Shown piece by piece: positions 53,473 through 61,825 of a stretch of 64,000 bases of DNA. The DNA lies in assembly GCF_021495345.1 (NCBI RefSeq), contig NZ_CP099397.1, positions 3,782,001 to 3,846,000 on the forward strand, given 5' to 3'. The notes under the pieces are model-generated. The model saw nothing but the letters and a program-made list of their open reading frames with translations, was not told the DNA's origin and did no database searches. Every line of letters starts with the position of its first letter. Position 1 is the stretch's first letter. The translations under genes were made by a program, and so were the position numbers. This stretch comes from Pseudomonas hydrolytica (lineage in GTDB: Bacteria; Pseudomonadota; Gammaproteobacteria; Pseudomonadales; Pseudomonadaceae).

Positions 53473-54230
53473 GAGCCGGCAATCTGATCCTGTTCGCCGC
53501 CCTCCTCGCCGCGGTGATCGCCTCGTTCCTCTATCTGGGCATCGACCTCGGCGCATTGGTAGCCGGCGACAGCCTGGCGCAGATGGGCCAATACGCCAGC
53601 GGCTTCCTGCAACCGGACGTCTCCGCCGCGCACCTGCAGGCCATCGGCCGTGGCGCGCTGGAAACCCTGGCCATGTCCGCCATCGGCACATTGCTCGCCG
53701 CCCTGCTCGGCCTGGCCCTGGCGCTGCCGGCCGCCGGACGCTTCGGCGGTGTCGCCCTGCACCTCACACGTATGCTGCTCAACGCCCTGCGCGCCATCCC
53801 CGAACTGGTCTGGGCAGCACTGATGGTGCTGGCCGCGGGCCTCGGCCCCAACGCCGGCACCCTGGCCCTGGCCCTGCATACTGCCGGCGTGCTCGGCCGC
53901 CTGTTCGCCGAAGCGCTGGAAAACACCCCACGCGAGCCTGCCGACGCCATCCGCGAAAGCGGCGGCGGACGCATGCTCGCCTTCTGCTACGGCACCCTGC
54001 CCGGCGTCTGGCCGCAACTGGTGGCGTACACGCTATATCGCTGGGAGAACAACATCCGCATGGCCAGCGTGCTCGGCTTCGTCGGCGCCGGCGGTCTCGG
54101 GCAGATGCTCTATGTGTCGCTCAGCCTGTTCCAGGAAGCCCAGGCGGCCACGGTGATCCTGGCCATGCTCATGCTGGTGCTGGCGGTGGATGGCCTGAGT
54201 GGCTGGGCGCGGCAGCGCTGGGTGAGCTGA
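53469..54230 (+). CDS. PhnE-like ABC transporter permease B
   Basis: 253 residues, again with the EAA loop (ALENTPREPADAIRESGGGRMLAFCYGTLPGVW) and [24 protein letters not shown]. The ATG at 53469 forms ATGA with the previous stop; a much longer in-frame start upstream lies in the wrong context within permease A. Two separate PhnE paralogues, A and B, would form a heterodimeric channel. Confidence 0.87.
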   Translation: MRAGNLILFAALLAAVIASFLYLGIDLGALVAGDSLAQMGQYASGFLQPDVSAAHLQAIGRGALETLAMSAIGTLLAALLGLALALPAAGRFGGVALHLTRMLLNALRAIPELVWAALMVLAAGLGPNAGTLALALHTAGVLGRLFAEALENTPREPADAIRESGGGRMLAFCYGTLPGVWPQLVAYTLYRWENNIRMASVLGFVGAGGLGQMLYVSLSLFQEAQAATVILAMLMLVLAVDGLSGWARQRWVS

Positions 54231-54334
54231 GCTGATCAAAGCATCAGGCCCTGCCGGCTAGTCAGCTCGTGAAACGCCGCGGCCCTTACGGCCCCATCGG
54301 CATAGTCGGAGCCAGGTTGGCGGTGCCGAGTAAA

Positions 54335-54364
54335 CCGCCGGCAGTTGAAGGCTGCCGCGGCTTT
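54335..54364 (+). terminator. Probable terminator of the PhnCDE-like operon
   Basis: CCGCCGGCAG-TTGAAG-GCTGCCGCGG followed by CTTTT. The stem is imperfect (one bulge), and the T-run is short. It lies about 105 bp past permease B, between convergent genes. Confidence 0.5.
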
Positions 54365-54380
54365 TCTCCTGAGTCTCACC

Positions 54381-54947
54381 TCAGCGATTGTGAGGCCTCA
54401 GCCAGCCTGCAAAGGCACGCGTGGCCATGGGCATGAACAGGTACACCACAAGCAGGACGATGCTCAAGGTGATGAGTGCATCGCTTAGCAGTGAATTGCT
54501 GAGCCAGGGAATAAGCTGGAACAGAGGTCGCCAAAGCAGCGGCATCAGCAGGCTCAGTGGCAGAATCACCAGGAAGGTTATGCAGCTTTGTTTCCAGCGC
54601 GGCGGGGGTGTCTGGACGGGTTCCGGTACGAACCAGAAATCCTTGCCTTGAGCGATCTCCAATTGGTCGCCATCGCAAAGAAGCGGTACGACCTCGGCTA
54701 CGAGCTGGCGCCTTTGTTCCGAGCGAATCCAGTTTTGCAGCTGCTCTAAGCTGGTGAAGCGCAGCACGCATGTGAACTGTGCCACGTCGGGTCGCCAGCC
54801 ACGTATCACGTCCACCCCAAGGTGGCCGGGGCATTGGCTGGCGGTGGTGATGATGCGCCGCAACCAGGTCTCGTAGCGTGGCGCGTGGTGTGGGCGAACC
54901 TGATGGCGCACCACCAGGGTTACGGTTTCAGGGTGCGTTTCGCTCAT
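54381..54947 (-). CDS. ABM-like domain fused to two membrane helices
   Basis: 188 residues. Residues 1-100 look like an antibiotic-biosynthesis-monooxygenase ferredoxin fold (VTLVVRHQVRPHHAPRYETWLRRI, GHLGVDVIRGW, FTCVLRFTSLEQLQNWIRSEQR). A proline-rich linker then leads to two transmembrane helices at about 117-140 and 150-172. The start at 54947 is favoured by the MSETHPETVTL beginning. Related proteins are described as ABM-type membrane proteins of unknown role. Last in a minus-strand run with wrbA and the ALDH gene, but 113 bp from wrbA. Confidence 0.7.
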   Translation of the reverse strand: MSETHPETVTLVVRHQVRPHHAPRYETWLRRIITTASQCPGHLGVDVIRGWRPDVAQFTCVLRFTSLEQLQNWIRSEQRRQLVAEVVPLLCDGDQLEIAQGKDFWFVPEPVQTPPPRWKQSCITFLVILPLSLLMPLLWRPLFQLIPWLSNSLLSDALITLSIVLLVVYLFMPMATRAFAGWLRPHNR

Positions 54948-55060
54948 GGTCGACACTCTGCTCAAAGCCTCGGCCCTGTCGCCCCAGCGGCGCGCACGGA
55001 TGCCCGCCACCGGTCCAGTCAAGGGCCGTTCGGCCGTTGTGGGGCCAGATGCTTCTCGAT

Positions 55061-55660
55061 CTAGCCGTGTAGCTTGGATGCGATCCGCGCCACGTGTTCG
55101 CCCTGATGACGCGCGATTTCCAGCTCACGCCCATTGGGCTGTCGAGAGCCATCGCCGCCGGCAAGGGTTGAGGCACCATAAGGCGTACCGCCGCCACCTT
55201 CGGAGGTATCGAACAGCGCTGGGGTGGTATAGCCGATCGGCACGATGATCATTCCGTGATGTGCCAACGTGGTCCAGGTGGAGGTAATGGTCATCTCCTG
55301 GCCACCGCCCGTTCCGGTTGAGGTAAACACGCTGGCGACCTTTCCTGCCAGAGCACCCTTGGCCCAGAGCCCGCCTGTTCGGTCGAGGAAGTTGCGCATT
55401 TGCCCGGACATGTTGCCGAAGCGCGTCGGAGTGCCAAAGATGATGGCATCGAAATCGGCCAGGTCTGACGGCTGCGCCTCAGGCGCACTCTGATTCGTCT
55501 TGCCGCCTGCTGCGGCAAAGGCTCCCTGACTCATCGTTTCAGGAACCCGTTTGATCACGACCTCCGATCCCGGAACGCTGCGGGCACCCTCAGCGACCTT
55601 GTTCGCCATGGTCTCGATGTGGCCATACATGGAGTGGTAGAGCACTAGAACTTTAGCCAT
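55061..55660 (-). CDS. wrbA: NAD(P)H:quinone oxidoreductase WrbA
   Basis: 199-residue flavodoxin-like FMN protein. [26 protein letters not shown] is the WrbA N-terminus, with [49 protein letters not shown] and [11 protein letters not shown] as further family blocks. Reduces quinones by two electrons. I start at 55660 (second Met) because GAGGA is too near the first. It follows the ALDH gene by 46 bp and probably belongs to the sigma-54-driven operon, where it could detoxify quinones formed from phenols. Confidence 0.9.
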   Translation of the reverse strand: MAKVLVLYHSMYGHIETMANKVAEGARSVPGSEVVIKRVPETMSQGAFAAAGGKTNQSAPEAQPSDLADFDAIIFGTPTRFGNMSGQMRNFLDRTGGLWAKGALAGKVASVFTSTGTGGGQEMTITSTWTTLAHHGMIIVPIGYTTPALFDTSEGGGGTPYGASTLAGGDGSRQPNGRELEIARHQGEHVARIASKLHG

Positions 55661-55706
55661 TGCCATTTCCTCTGGATAACGTGCTGTTTATGGATGCAGC
55701 GCTGGT

Positions 55707-57185
55707 TTACACCTGGGCATCCAGGCCCGGGTTGAGCGTGATCGTTCTGATCTCGGTGAAATCCTCGATCGCAGCCACACCATTCAGACGGCCGAGGCCC
55801 GACTGCTTGCAACCGCCCTCCTCGGTGTCTTCGCCGAGTGCACCCCACTCATTGATCCAGACCATACCCGCCTCGATCCGAGGCGCGATCCGCAGCGCTC
55901 TGGAGAGATCGCGCGTCCAGATGCTCGCTCCCAGGCCATAAATACTGTGGTTGGCCAACGCAACGGCTTCCTGTTCCGTCGCAAACCTCTGCATGGTGAC
56001 CACCGGCCCGAACGTCTCTTCCTGGACGATCGGCATCATCGGATCGCTCACCTCGAGAAACGCGGGGCGAAAGAATGCGCCTTTCGACAGCGGGCCTTCG
56101 ACCACCGGACCACCTCGCACAATGGCCTGCGCGCCCTGTGCAATGGCGCGCTCAACCAGGTTATCGACGCGCTCGACGTTCTCGCAGTCGATCATCGGCC
56201 CCATGTCGCTGGACAGGTCTGCCGCAGGCCCGACCTTTACCGCGCGCAGGCGTTCGGCAAAACGCTTGCGAAACTCGTCGGCGATCCCTTCCTGCACGAT
56301 CACCCGCTGCCCCGTCACACAGAACTGGCCCGCAAACACCGTGACTGACTTTTCCAGGATGGGGAGCGCGAGATCGAGATCGGCATCGTCGAACACGATC
56401 GATGGCGTCTTGCCACCGAGCTCCAGCCCAACGCGCTTGAAGTGCGGTGCGGCACTGAGCGCGATCGCCTTGCCGGTGCCAGTGCTACCGGTAAAGCTGA
56501 TGATCGGAACCTCCGGCGAGGCGACGAGATGCTTGGCGCCATCGCCACTCTCGTCGGTAAAGACATTGATCACGCCGCGGGGCAGTGCCGTTACGTTGCT
56601 GAAGATCTGGGACAGGGTCGAGGCGATCTGCGCGCTCTTGCCCGGCACCTTGACGATTACCGCACAGCCAGCCGCCAACGCGGGTGCGAGTGATCGTACC
56701 GTCAGGATTATCGGGGAATTCCACGGCACGATGATTCCCGCCACGCCCATTGGCTGGCGCATCATCATCGCGATTCTGCCCGGTCTGGAGTCCACCACCC
56801 GTCCGGCCTCGGTACGAGCGATACCGGCAAAATATCGCAGCGACGGCGCGCAGAGATCGACTTCGAAGCTGGCCTCGCGTTGAATCTTGCCGTTCTCGGT
56901 GCAGAGAATCTTGATCAGCTCGCCCCGATTGCGTTCGAACGCGTCTGCAAGATCGTCGAGCACGCGTGCGCGCAGCTTGCGGTCGTGCACCCAATCGGTC
57001 TCGTGCATTGCGCGTTTCGCCGCGGCGATGGCCGCTTCGGCGGTTTCGACACCCCCTTCGGCATAGGTACCTATGACCTCATAGGTGGCAGGGTTGATGG
57101 ACCCACGGATCGTGTCCGCGCCCATCCACTCGCCACCGACCCAATTCAACGCATGTCGGGAGGTGTGCGGGGTATGAATATTCAT
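55707..57185 (-). CDS. Aldehyde dehydrogenase (NAD(P)-dependent)
   Basis: 492 residues, ALDH superfamily. Catalytic Cys289 in AGQFCVTGQR, Glu255 in LELGGK, Asn156 in VPWN and FTGSTGTGK (231-239) are all present. AGGAG 7 bp before the ATG at 57185 fixes the start. Sequence type is that of aromatic/vanillin-type or betaine-type ALDHs, but the substrate cannot be assigned. It lies in a minus-strand operon downstream of a secreted SnoaL-like gene and a sigma-54 promoter, with 167 bp of non-coding sequence between. Confidence 0.9.
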   Translation of the reverse strand: MNIHTPHTSRHALNWVGGEWMGADTIRGSINPATYEVIGTYAEGGVETAEAAIAAAKRAMHETDWVHDRKLRARVLDDLADAFERNRGELIKILCTENGKIQREASFEVDLCAPSLRYFAGIARTEAGRVVDSRPGRIAMMMRQPMGVAGIIVPWNSPIILTVRSLAPALAAGCAVIVKVPGKSAQIASTLSQIFSNVTALPRGVINVFTDESGDGAKHLVASPEVPIISFTGSTGTGKAIALSAAPHFKRVGLELGGKTPSIVFDDADLDLALPILEKSVTVFAGQFCVTGQRVIVQEGIADEFRKRFAERLRAVKVGPAADLSSDMGPMIDCENVERVDNLVERAIAQGAQAIVRGGPVVEGPLSKGAFFRPAFLEVSDPMMPIVQEETFGPVVTMQRFATEQEAVALANHSIYGLGASIWTRDLSRALRIAPRIEAGMVWINEWGALGEDTEEGGCKQSGLGRLNGVAAIEDFTEIRTITLNPGLDAQV

Positions 57186-57352
57186 GGCTAACTCCTGCGT
57201 GTTGCCTGGTGTGAAGTATCGGGCCCTGTCCTGACGCGTAGAGAGGTCGGCAATGATGTGCTCTCTCCTCCGGGCGCCATCTGCCGGCACGCCAGGAGTG
57301 CTTTCGCTCTCCGGGATGCCGGCACAAGGCTTGATCCTCGTGATCGAAATCG

Positions 57353-57931
57353 TTACTCCGCGGCCACCGTAAAGGGGGCTGCGTTCGCAGAGGTCTTCAC
57401 AGTCCAGGCGCCAGACTGTCGGAAGGAGCTGGCAGATGCGTAGGTATCTTCCATGAACTGGAAATAGGTCATCTTGCCGTCACGCACCTTGGCATGGATG
57501 GAGAACGGCGAAGTGAATACCTGGTCGACTGCCACGGACCGATAGGTGAACTTACCGAAAATCGCCACATCCTCTCCGGAGGAGATTTTGGTGCTGATGG
57601 TGAAGTCTTCGATTTTCCAGTAATCCTGGACCTGCATGAACAATGAACTAAAGGCCTTCGGCCCCTTGTTTGTGCCCGTCCAAGGCATGATTTTCCTCAA
57701 CTCCGGGTTATCGAAGTTGAGCGAAACATAAGTGGCGTCGGGCGCCGCCAGCTTCTCGGCAGCGGCCTCAACTTTATCGGGCGCAGTATTGGCCAGGAAC
57801 TCCATGACTACCGCAAGCGAAGCCGCAGACTGTGCTTCGCTAGTTGACTGCGCTACCACGGGAGTAACAGTCACAATGCACGCAGCGAGCGTGATTGCTG
57901 CAAACAGCGACTTGATTTTGGAAATGTTCAT
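57353..57931 (-). CDS. Secreted SnoaL-like (NTF2-fold) protein
   Basis: 192 residues with a Sec signal peptide (MNISKIKSLFAAITLAACIVTVTPVVAQ). The mature part has the SnoaL-like pattern ATYVSLNFDNPELRKIMPWTG, FSSLFMQVQDYWKIEDFTI and VAIFGKFTYRS of the NTF2/ketosteroid-isomerase superfamily. GGAGAAGC sits before the ATG. It is the first gene after the sigma-54 promoter at 58020-58035, with a leader near 78 nt. A secreted member at the head of an aromatic-type regulon is unusual; function unknown. Confidence 0.75.
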   Translation of the reverse strand: MNISKIKSLFAAITLAACIVTVTPVVAQSTSEAQSAASLAVVMEFLANTAPDKVEAAAEKLAAPDATYVSLNFDNPELRKIMPWTGTNKGPKAFSSLFMQVQDYWKIEDFTISTKISSGEDVAIFGKFTYRSVAVDQVFTSPFSIHAKVRDGKMTYFQFMEDTYASASSFRQSGAWTVKTSANAAPFTVAAE

Positions 57932-58019
57932 GAGCTTCTCCGTTTAACTACCGTTTGTGATGCATGAGACCTAGTACGTCGCCAAGTGCTGGTGAGTACT
58001 GGGCAACTGGTAGTACTTG

Positions 58020-58035
58020 AGCAAAGGCTATGCCA
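58020..58035 (-). promoter_or_regulatory. Sigma-54 promoter of the SnoaL-ALDH-wrbA operon
   Basis: On the minus strand TGGCAT-AGCCT-TTGCT, a full -24/-12 match. Predicted start near 58009. It lies between the activator gene and its likely targets, all on the minus strand. Confidence 0.85.
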
Positions 58036-58134
58036 TTGCCCAAGATACTGGAGAAAACCCATATTTATCAGCGAGATAGATTTATAAAGGAAGGAATTTC
58101 AATCAAGTCTATGGTTTATCGAAGAGGGGCCGAA

Positions 58135-58150
58135 TTTATCATTTGATAAA
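58135..58150. promoter_or_regulatory. XylR/DmpR-like upstream activator site 1
   Basis: TTTATCATTTGATAAA matches the XylR/DmpR UAS consensus TTGATCAATTGATCAA at 13 of 16 positions and is extended by an inverted repeat ATTTATCA...TGATAAAT. Its centre is about 133 bp upstream of the predicted start. Confidence 0.65.
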
Positions 58151-58163
58151 TCACGACGGCGCA

Positions 58164-58179
58164 TTGATTATTTGGTTAA
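58164..58179. promoter_or_regulatory. XylR/DmpR-like upstream activator site 2
   Basis: TTGATTATTTGGTTAA matches the UAS consensus at 12 of 16 positions. Its centre is 29 bp from site 1, three helical turns, as in the XylR-controlled Pu promoter, and about 162 bp upstream of the predicted start. Confidence 0.6.
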
Positions 58180-58230
58180 TGTCATAAAAACTTCGCAATC
58201 GATTTGATCCAGCCGCGAAGGTAAGCGAAC

Positions 58231-59943
58231 TCAATCAGTCGCATCCTCATCAAGGATGCCGCTTTTCTTGAGACGGTAAGCCAGCGCAGGTCGAGTCAAC
58301 CCGAGGATTCGAGCGGCTTGTGCAACGTTTTGCTGAGCACGGTCCATTGCCCGTCGCATCAGCTGCTCTTCCACCGCTTCCAGGCTTATGTTTCGTTCGA
58401 AGATCTGCGCGACCCAATCGGCTGCGCTTTCCGTGTCTTCAGCCTGAACCAGCGCGCCATCGGCATTGAGACGATCACCATGCAGATTGCCTGCCTTTGG
58501 AAAGACCGCAAAAAGAGCGTCCTGCCCTATGGTTTCATTGCTGTCAGTGAGGATGACGCCGCGCTCGATCACATTCTCCAGTTCGCGGATGTTTCCCGGC
58601 CACGCGTAACTGAGACACAGCTCCAGAGCCTTGTCTGACAGACCTAGCGTGCGCTTGTGATACTGCAGATGAAACTTGCTTAGAAAGTGCTCGACCAGCA
58701 GCGGCAGGTCCTCAAGCCGCTCGCGCAGCGGGGGGACCTGAACCGGAAACACATTCAGGCGGTAATAGAGATCCGCGCGAAACCGGCCCGCCTCGACTGC
58801 ATCGGCGAGGCTTTCATTGGTGGCAGCAATGACTCGCACATCGACCTTGTGGGTCCGAGAGCCGCCCACACGTTCGAGTTCCCCCTCTTGCAGCACCCTT
58901 AGCAAGGTCGCCTGCGCTCTGGGGGTCAGCTCTACCACTTCGTCCAGAAAGATGGTCCCGCCGCTGGCGCGCTCGAAGCGCCCCGGGCGGGTCTGATTGG
59001 CGCCGGTAAACGCCCCTTTCTCGACGCCGAACAGCTCGGCCTCGATCAAGTCCTGCGGAATGGCGGCGCAGTTCACCGCGATGAAAGGTTGCTCGGCGCG
59101 ATCGCTGCGAAGATGGACGCTGCGTGCGATTACCTCCTTGCCGACGCCGGTTTCTCCGAGCAACAGGACCGAGATCTTGCCCTTGGCTGCCTTGTCGATC
59201 GTCTTGCAGACCGTCATGTAGGCGGGAGAGCGCCCTATGCCGTAGTACTGGCCCTCTTGCTTCTCCAGGCACGTGCGCAACGAGCTGATCTGCGATTGCA
59301 GCTCATACAGCTCCTCGATGATCGGATCGGCCTGAAAGTAGCGTCTGAATTCCGCGGCGTTTTCCCACTGCTCGGCGGGTTTGCCAATGATGATGCAGCG
59401 CTCGTCGCCACACCCGCGACAGCTGGTTTCCTGGATGATGATTTCGCGTTTCATGAACGAGGAGCTGTACGCACATGCGTAGCCCAGTAAGGACCAACAG
59501 ACGGGCTCATCCATCAGGCCCACCTCGGTCAGGCAGCTCTCGACCTCAAAGGAATCAATCCACTCAAGCTCGCAGTAGAAATGGCCGGCCTCCTGATCCA
59601 CTTCCAGCTGAATGGGCTTCGCATTGACCATGCCCTTCAAGGAGTGCAACTGCGGACCAACCAGGAACATTTCCAGCTCCGGACTGTTCGGCCTCAGCTT
59701 GCGGGCCATTTCGGCGTCTTTGAGTCCGGATTGGTAGCCAAGTCGCAGGAAGAATCCCTTGGCGCGCTCGATGCCGAGGGTATTGATGAGCTCCCGGCGG
59801 AAATTAGCCATCGCCGACACCTGCATCAGCAACATGCGCTGCTCGCCGAACCAGATCTTGCCTTCCGTGCTTTGAAAGCGAATCTGTTCACTCAGGTCCT
59901 GAAAGTCCGGATGCTTGATCCCTGAGCTGTAGCTGATAGCCAT
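58231..59943 (-). CDS. XylR/DmpR/MopR-type sigma-54 activator, predicted phenol sensor
   Basis: 570 residues: XylR_N/V4R sensor domain (1-210), B-linker, AAA+ (about 237-470) with GETGVGKE (263-270), GAFTGA (310-315) and a C-terminal Fis helix-turn-helix. The sensor keeps a zinc site at Cys149, Glu172, Cys175, Cys183 with the spacing of MopR Cys155, Glu178, Cys181, Cys189. By the same offset the phenol-binding His106 and Trp134 of MopR fall on His100 and Trp128, both present. It lies just upstream of a sigma-54 promoter with two UAS-like sites, so it most likely activates the SnoaL-ALDH-wrbA operon in answer to phenolic compounds. Confidence 0.88.
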   Translation of the reverse strand: MAISYSSGIKHPDFQDLSEQIRFQSTEGKIWFGEQRMLLMQVSAMANFRRELINTLGIERAKGFFLRLGYQSGLKDAEMARKLRPNSPELEMFLVGPQLHSLKGMVNAKPIQLEVDQEAGHFYCELEWIDSFEVESCLTEVGLMDEPVCWSLLGYACAYSSSFMKREIIIQETSCRGCGDERCIIIGKPAEQWENAAEFRRYFQADPIIEELYELQSQISSLRTCLEKQEGQYYGIGRSPAYMTVCKTIDKAAKGKISVLLLGETGVGKEVIARSVHLRSDRAEQPFIAVNCAAIPQDLIEAELFGVEKGAFTGANQTRPGRFERASGGTIFLDEVVELTPRAQATLLRVLQEGELERVGGSRTHKVDVRVIAATNESLADAVEAGRFRADLYYRLNVFPVQVPPLRERLEDLPLLVEHFLSKFHLQYHKRTLGLSDKALELCLSYAWPGNIRELENVIERGVILTDSNETIGQDALFAVFPKAGNLHGDRLNADGALVQAEDTESAADWVAQIFERNISLEAVEEQLMRRAMDRAQQNVAQAARILGLTRPALAYRLKKSGILDEDATD

Positions 59944-60308
59944 TGAAGGAGGCCTCGATTATTGTCTTGAGCGGCTCGATTGATCTGTGCCGGCGATTGA
60001 GAGGACCGAAACGAGTGATCACAGGATTCAGTCAGTATGGATGCGGACAGCGGGCCTGCTCCGGAGAAGCCGTCAGGGCGGCGCAGGGTTAACGGATAAC
60101 ACCGGAGCCATGATCAAGGCTGATCGACTACGCCGACCACGGCTCAAGTCGATGGATTGAGCGAAAGCCGAGCGCTACACGAACACTATGGAACGTTGGC
60201 CCTGATCCTCTCGCGTACAGCGCGCTCACCTGAAAAAAGGATAAGTCGAAGAACCCCTCGCCATAAGCCTGGAAAAATCGAATCGGTGGTTCGCTTTTCT
60301 CGAACGAC
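59944..60308. other. Non-coding gap, 365 bp
   Basis: No convincing gene, REP, sigma-54 promoter or terminator seen. It must hold the promoter of the phenol-type activator (minus strand). Base composition is less GC-rich than the core part of the window. Confidence 0.5.
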
Positions 60309-61238
60309 TCACTGCCGGGATTGCGAACTGGTTGCCAGCATCTGGTCCCAGATCGGTGGGCTGCCTATCTGCTCGCTGAGGAAGCTGCTCAGCGCGTGAA
60401 GCTTGTGCGAGCCTTTTTGCGACTGGCGATAGACCACAGAAATATTGCCGCCTCGGGGGGCATAAGGCTCCAACACCTCTATCAGCTCACCGTCCACGAT
60501 GGCCTGCGCGGCCAGAAAGGTGGGCAATATAGCCAGCCCGAGGCCTGCTTTCGCCCCCTCCATGAGTTGATGACCACAGTTGGTGCGCATCCGGCAGCGC
60601 ACGCGGAATGACTCCAATGCGTCATTCACCGGTAGCGTCCACATGCCATGTGGTTCGCGATTGACGTAGAGCAAGGCGAAATGCTGAGCGAGGTCTTGCG
60701 GTAGCTGTGGCGTGCCATGCGCCCCCAGATAATCAGGGCTGGCACAGATGATGTGGCGATTGGGCGTGATGATCTTGGCCATCAGCGTAGAGTCGGGCAA
60801 CTCGCCAATACGCACCGCCGCATCGAAGCCCTCCTCATGCAGGTTGACGCGCCGGTCGTCGAACTCGACGTCCAGAGACAACTCAGGATATTGCTTGGCA
60901 AAAGAGGCCAAAATCGGCGTCAGATATCGCATGCCGAACGCCATCGGAGCAGCGATGCGCAGATTTCCACGAACACTGGACTGGGACGTCAGAACGGCAT
61001 TCTCGGCATTTTCTATGTCCGCCAGAATTGCGGTGCAATGACGGTAAAAAACCTCACCCGACTCAGTCAGGCGAGTCTGCCGGCCACGCTCCAGCAGGAT
61101 GCAGCCCAGGCGTTTCTCCAGTTGCTGAATGCGCTGGGAAACCATCGATTTGGCCGTGCCCAAACGACGAGCGGCCTCGGAAATACTCCCGGTGTCCACT
61201 ACAGCCACGAAAGCATGCATCTCAGATAGTTTATTCAT
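60309..61238 (-). CDS. LysR-family transcriptional regulator (CrgA/AaeR-like)
   Basis: 309 residues. Winged helix MNKLSEMHAFVAVVDTGSISEAARRLGTAKSMVSQRIQQLEKRLG, then a type 2 substrate-binding domain with RGNLRIAAP and GLGLAILPTF. This group controls aromatic and efflux genes. I start at 61238; a longer start adds 12 residues. Its target is not evident; the nearest genes are the phenol-type activator downstream and the YciI/oxidoreductase pair upstream, both on the same strand. Confidence 0.85.
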   Translation of the reverse strand: MNKLSEMHAFVAVVDTGSISEAARRLGTAKSMVSQRIQQLEKRLGCILLERGRQTRLTESGEVFYRHCTAILADIENAENAVLTSQSSVRGNLRIAAPMAFGMRYLTPILASFAKQYPELSLDVEFDDRRVNLHEEGFDAAVRIGELPDSTLMAKIITPNRHIICASPDYLGAHGTPQLPQDLAQHFALLYVNREPHGMWTLPVNDALESFRVRCRMRTNCGHQLMEGAKAGLGLAILPTFLAAQAIVDGELIEVLEPYAPRGGNISVVYRQSQKGSHKLHALSSFLSEQIGSPPIWDQMLATSSQSRQ

Positions 61239-61534
61239 GCTCTGATCCACAGAAATTGACTTGCATGCCTTCAAGCCTGACCGCCCGGGCGCAGCTGGTT
61301 CTGCACAATACCAGCAGAGAGCAGATTTATCGGCGGGATCAAGGGCCCCTAAGGGCTGCTCCGCGGAACTGATTCACATCGATTGGATAGAGCACAGCGT
61401 ACGGGCACCGTCTGGCTCAGTATCGGCACACCTCGCATCAAACGAGTCCCGGTCTGGCGCAACGTGCATGCTGCGAGCAAATCGCTGCAGCATGCAGCGC
61501 CGTGCCAACGGAGTTGGCCTGAGCTGATCGTTAA

Positions 61535-61825
61535 TCAGGCGGAAACGAGTCTCTCGTAATCAGAGAAAGGCTTGAGCGCCCAATACTGCACGTGTAGCAG
61601 ATTCTCTTTGACGTAAGGCAGCGCCTCGATGTAATCACGCGCCTCCTCGAAGGTGGCGGACTCCAGCTCAAACGCTGCACCGGGGCCAGCTGCCAGCCCA
61701 TGGACTGCGCGAACAATACCGTCGGCGAAGCCTTGCCAAACGTGCAATACCTCCGGCTTCGCCAGTCGCTTGAAGTCCTCTGCCGCTCCATCGGCACGGC
61801 GAGTCAGAATCACGAAGGTTTTCAT
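61535..61825 (-). CDS. YciI-like / muconolactone-isomerase-like small protein
   Basis: 96 residues starting MKTFVILTRRADGAAEDFKRL with a ferredoxin-like dimer pattern and the LLHVQYWALKPF ending. Similar to the YciI superfamily and to small muconolactone delta-isomerase-like proteins; I cannot separate these. It overlaps the upstream oxidoreductase by 4 bp (ATGA), so the two are co-translated. Confidence 0.7.
   Translation of the reverse strand: MKTFVILTRRADGAAEDFKRLAKPEVLHVWQGFADGIVRAVHGLAAGPGAAFELESATFEEARDYIEALPYVKENLLHVQYWALKPFSDYERLVSA

Noticed and set aside
52986..54230. A 414-residue protein spanning both permeases
   Set aside because: The first half is the wrong frame of permease A; the true start is the ATGA overlap at 53469.
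58231..59943. NtrC-type response regulator
   Set aside because: The N-terminal domain is a XylR_N/V4R sensor with a zinc site, not a receiver domain.
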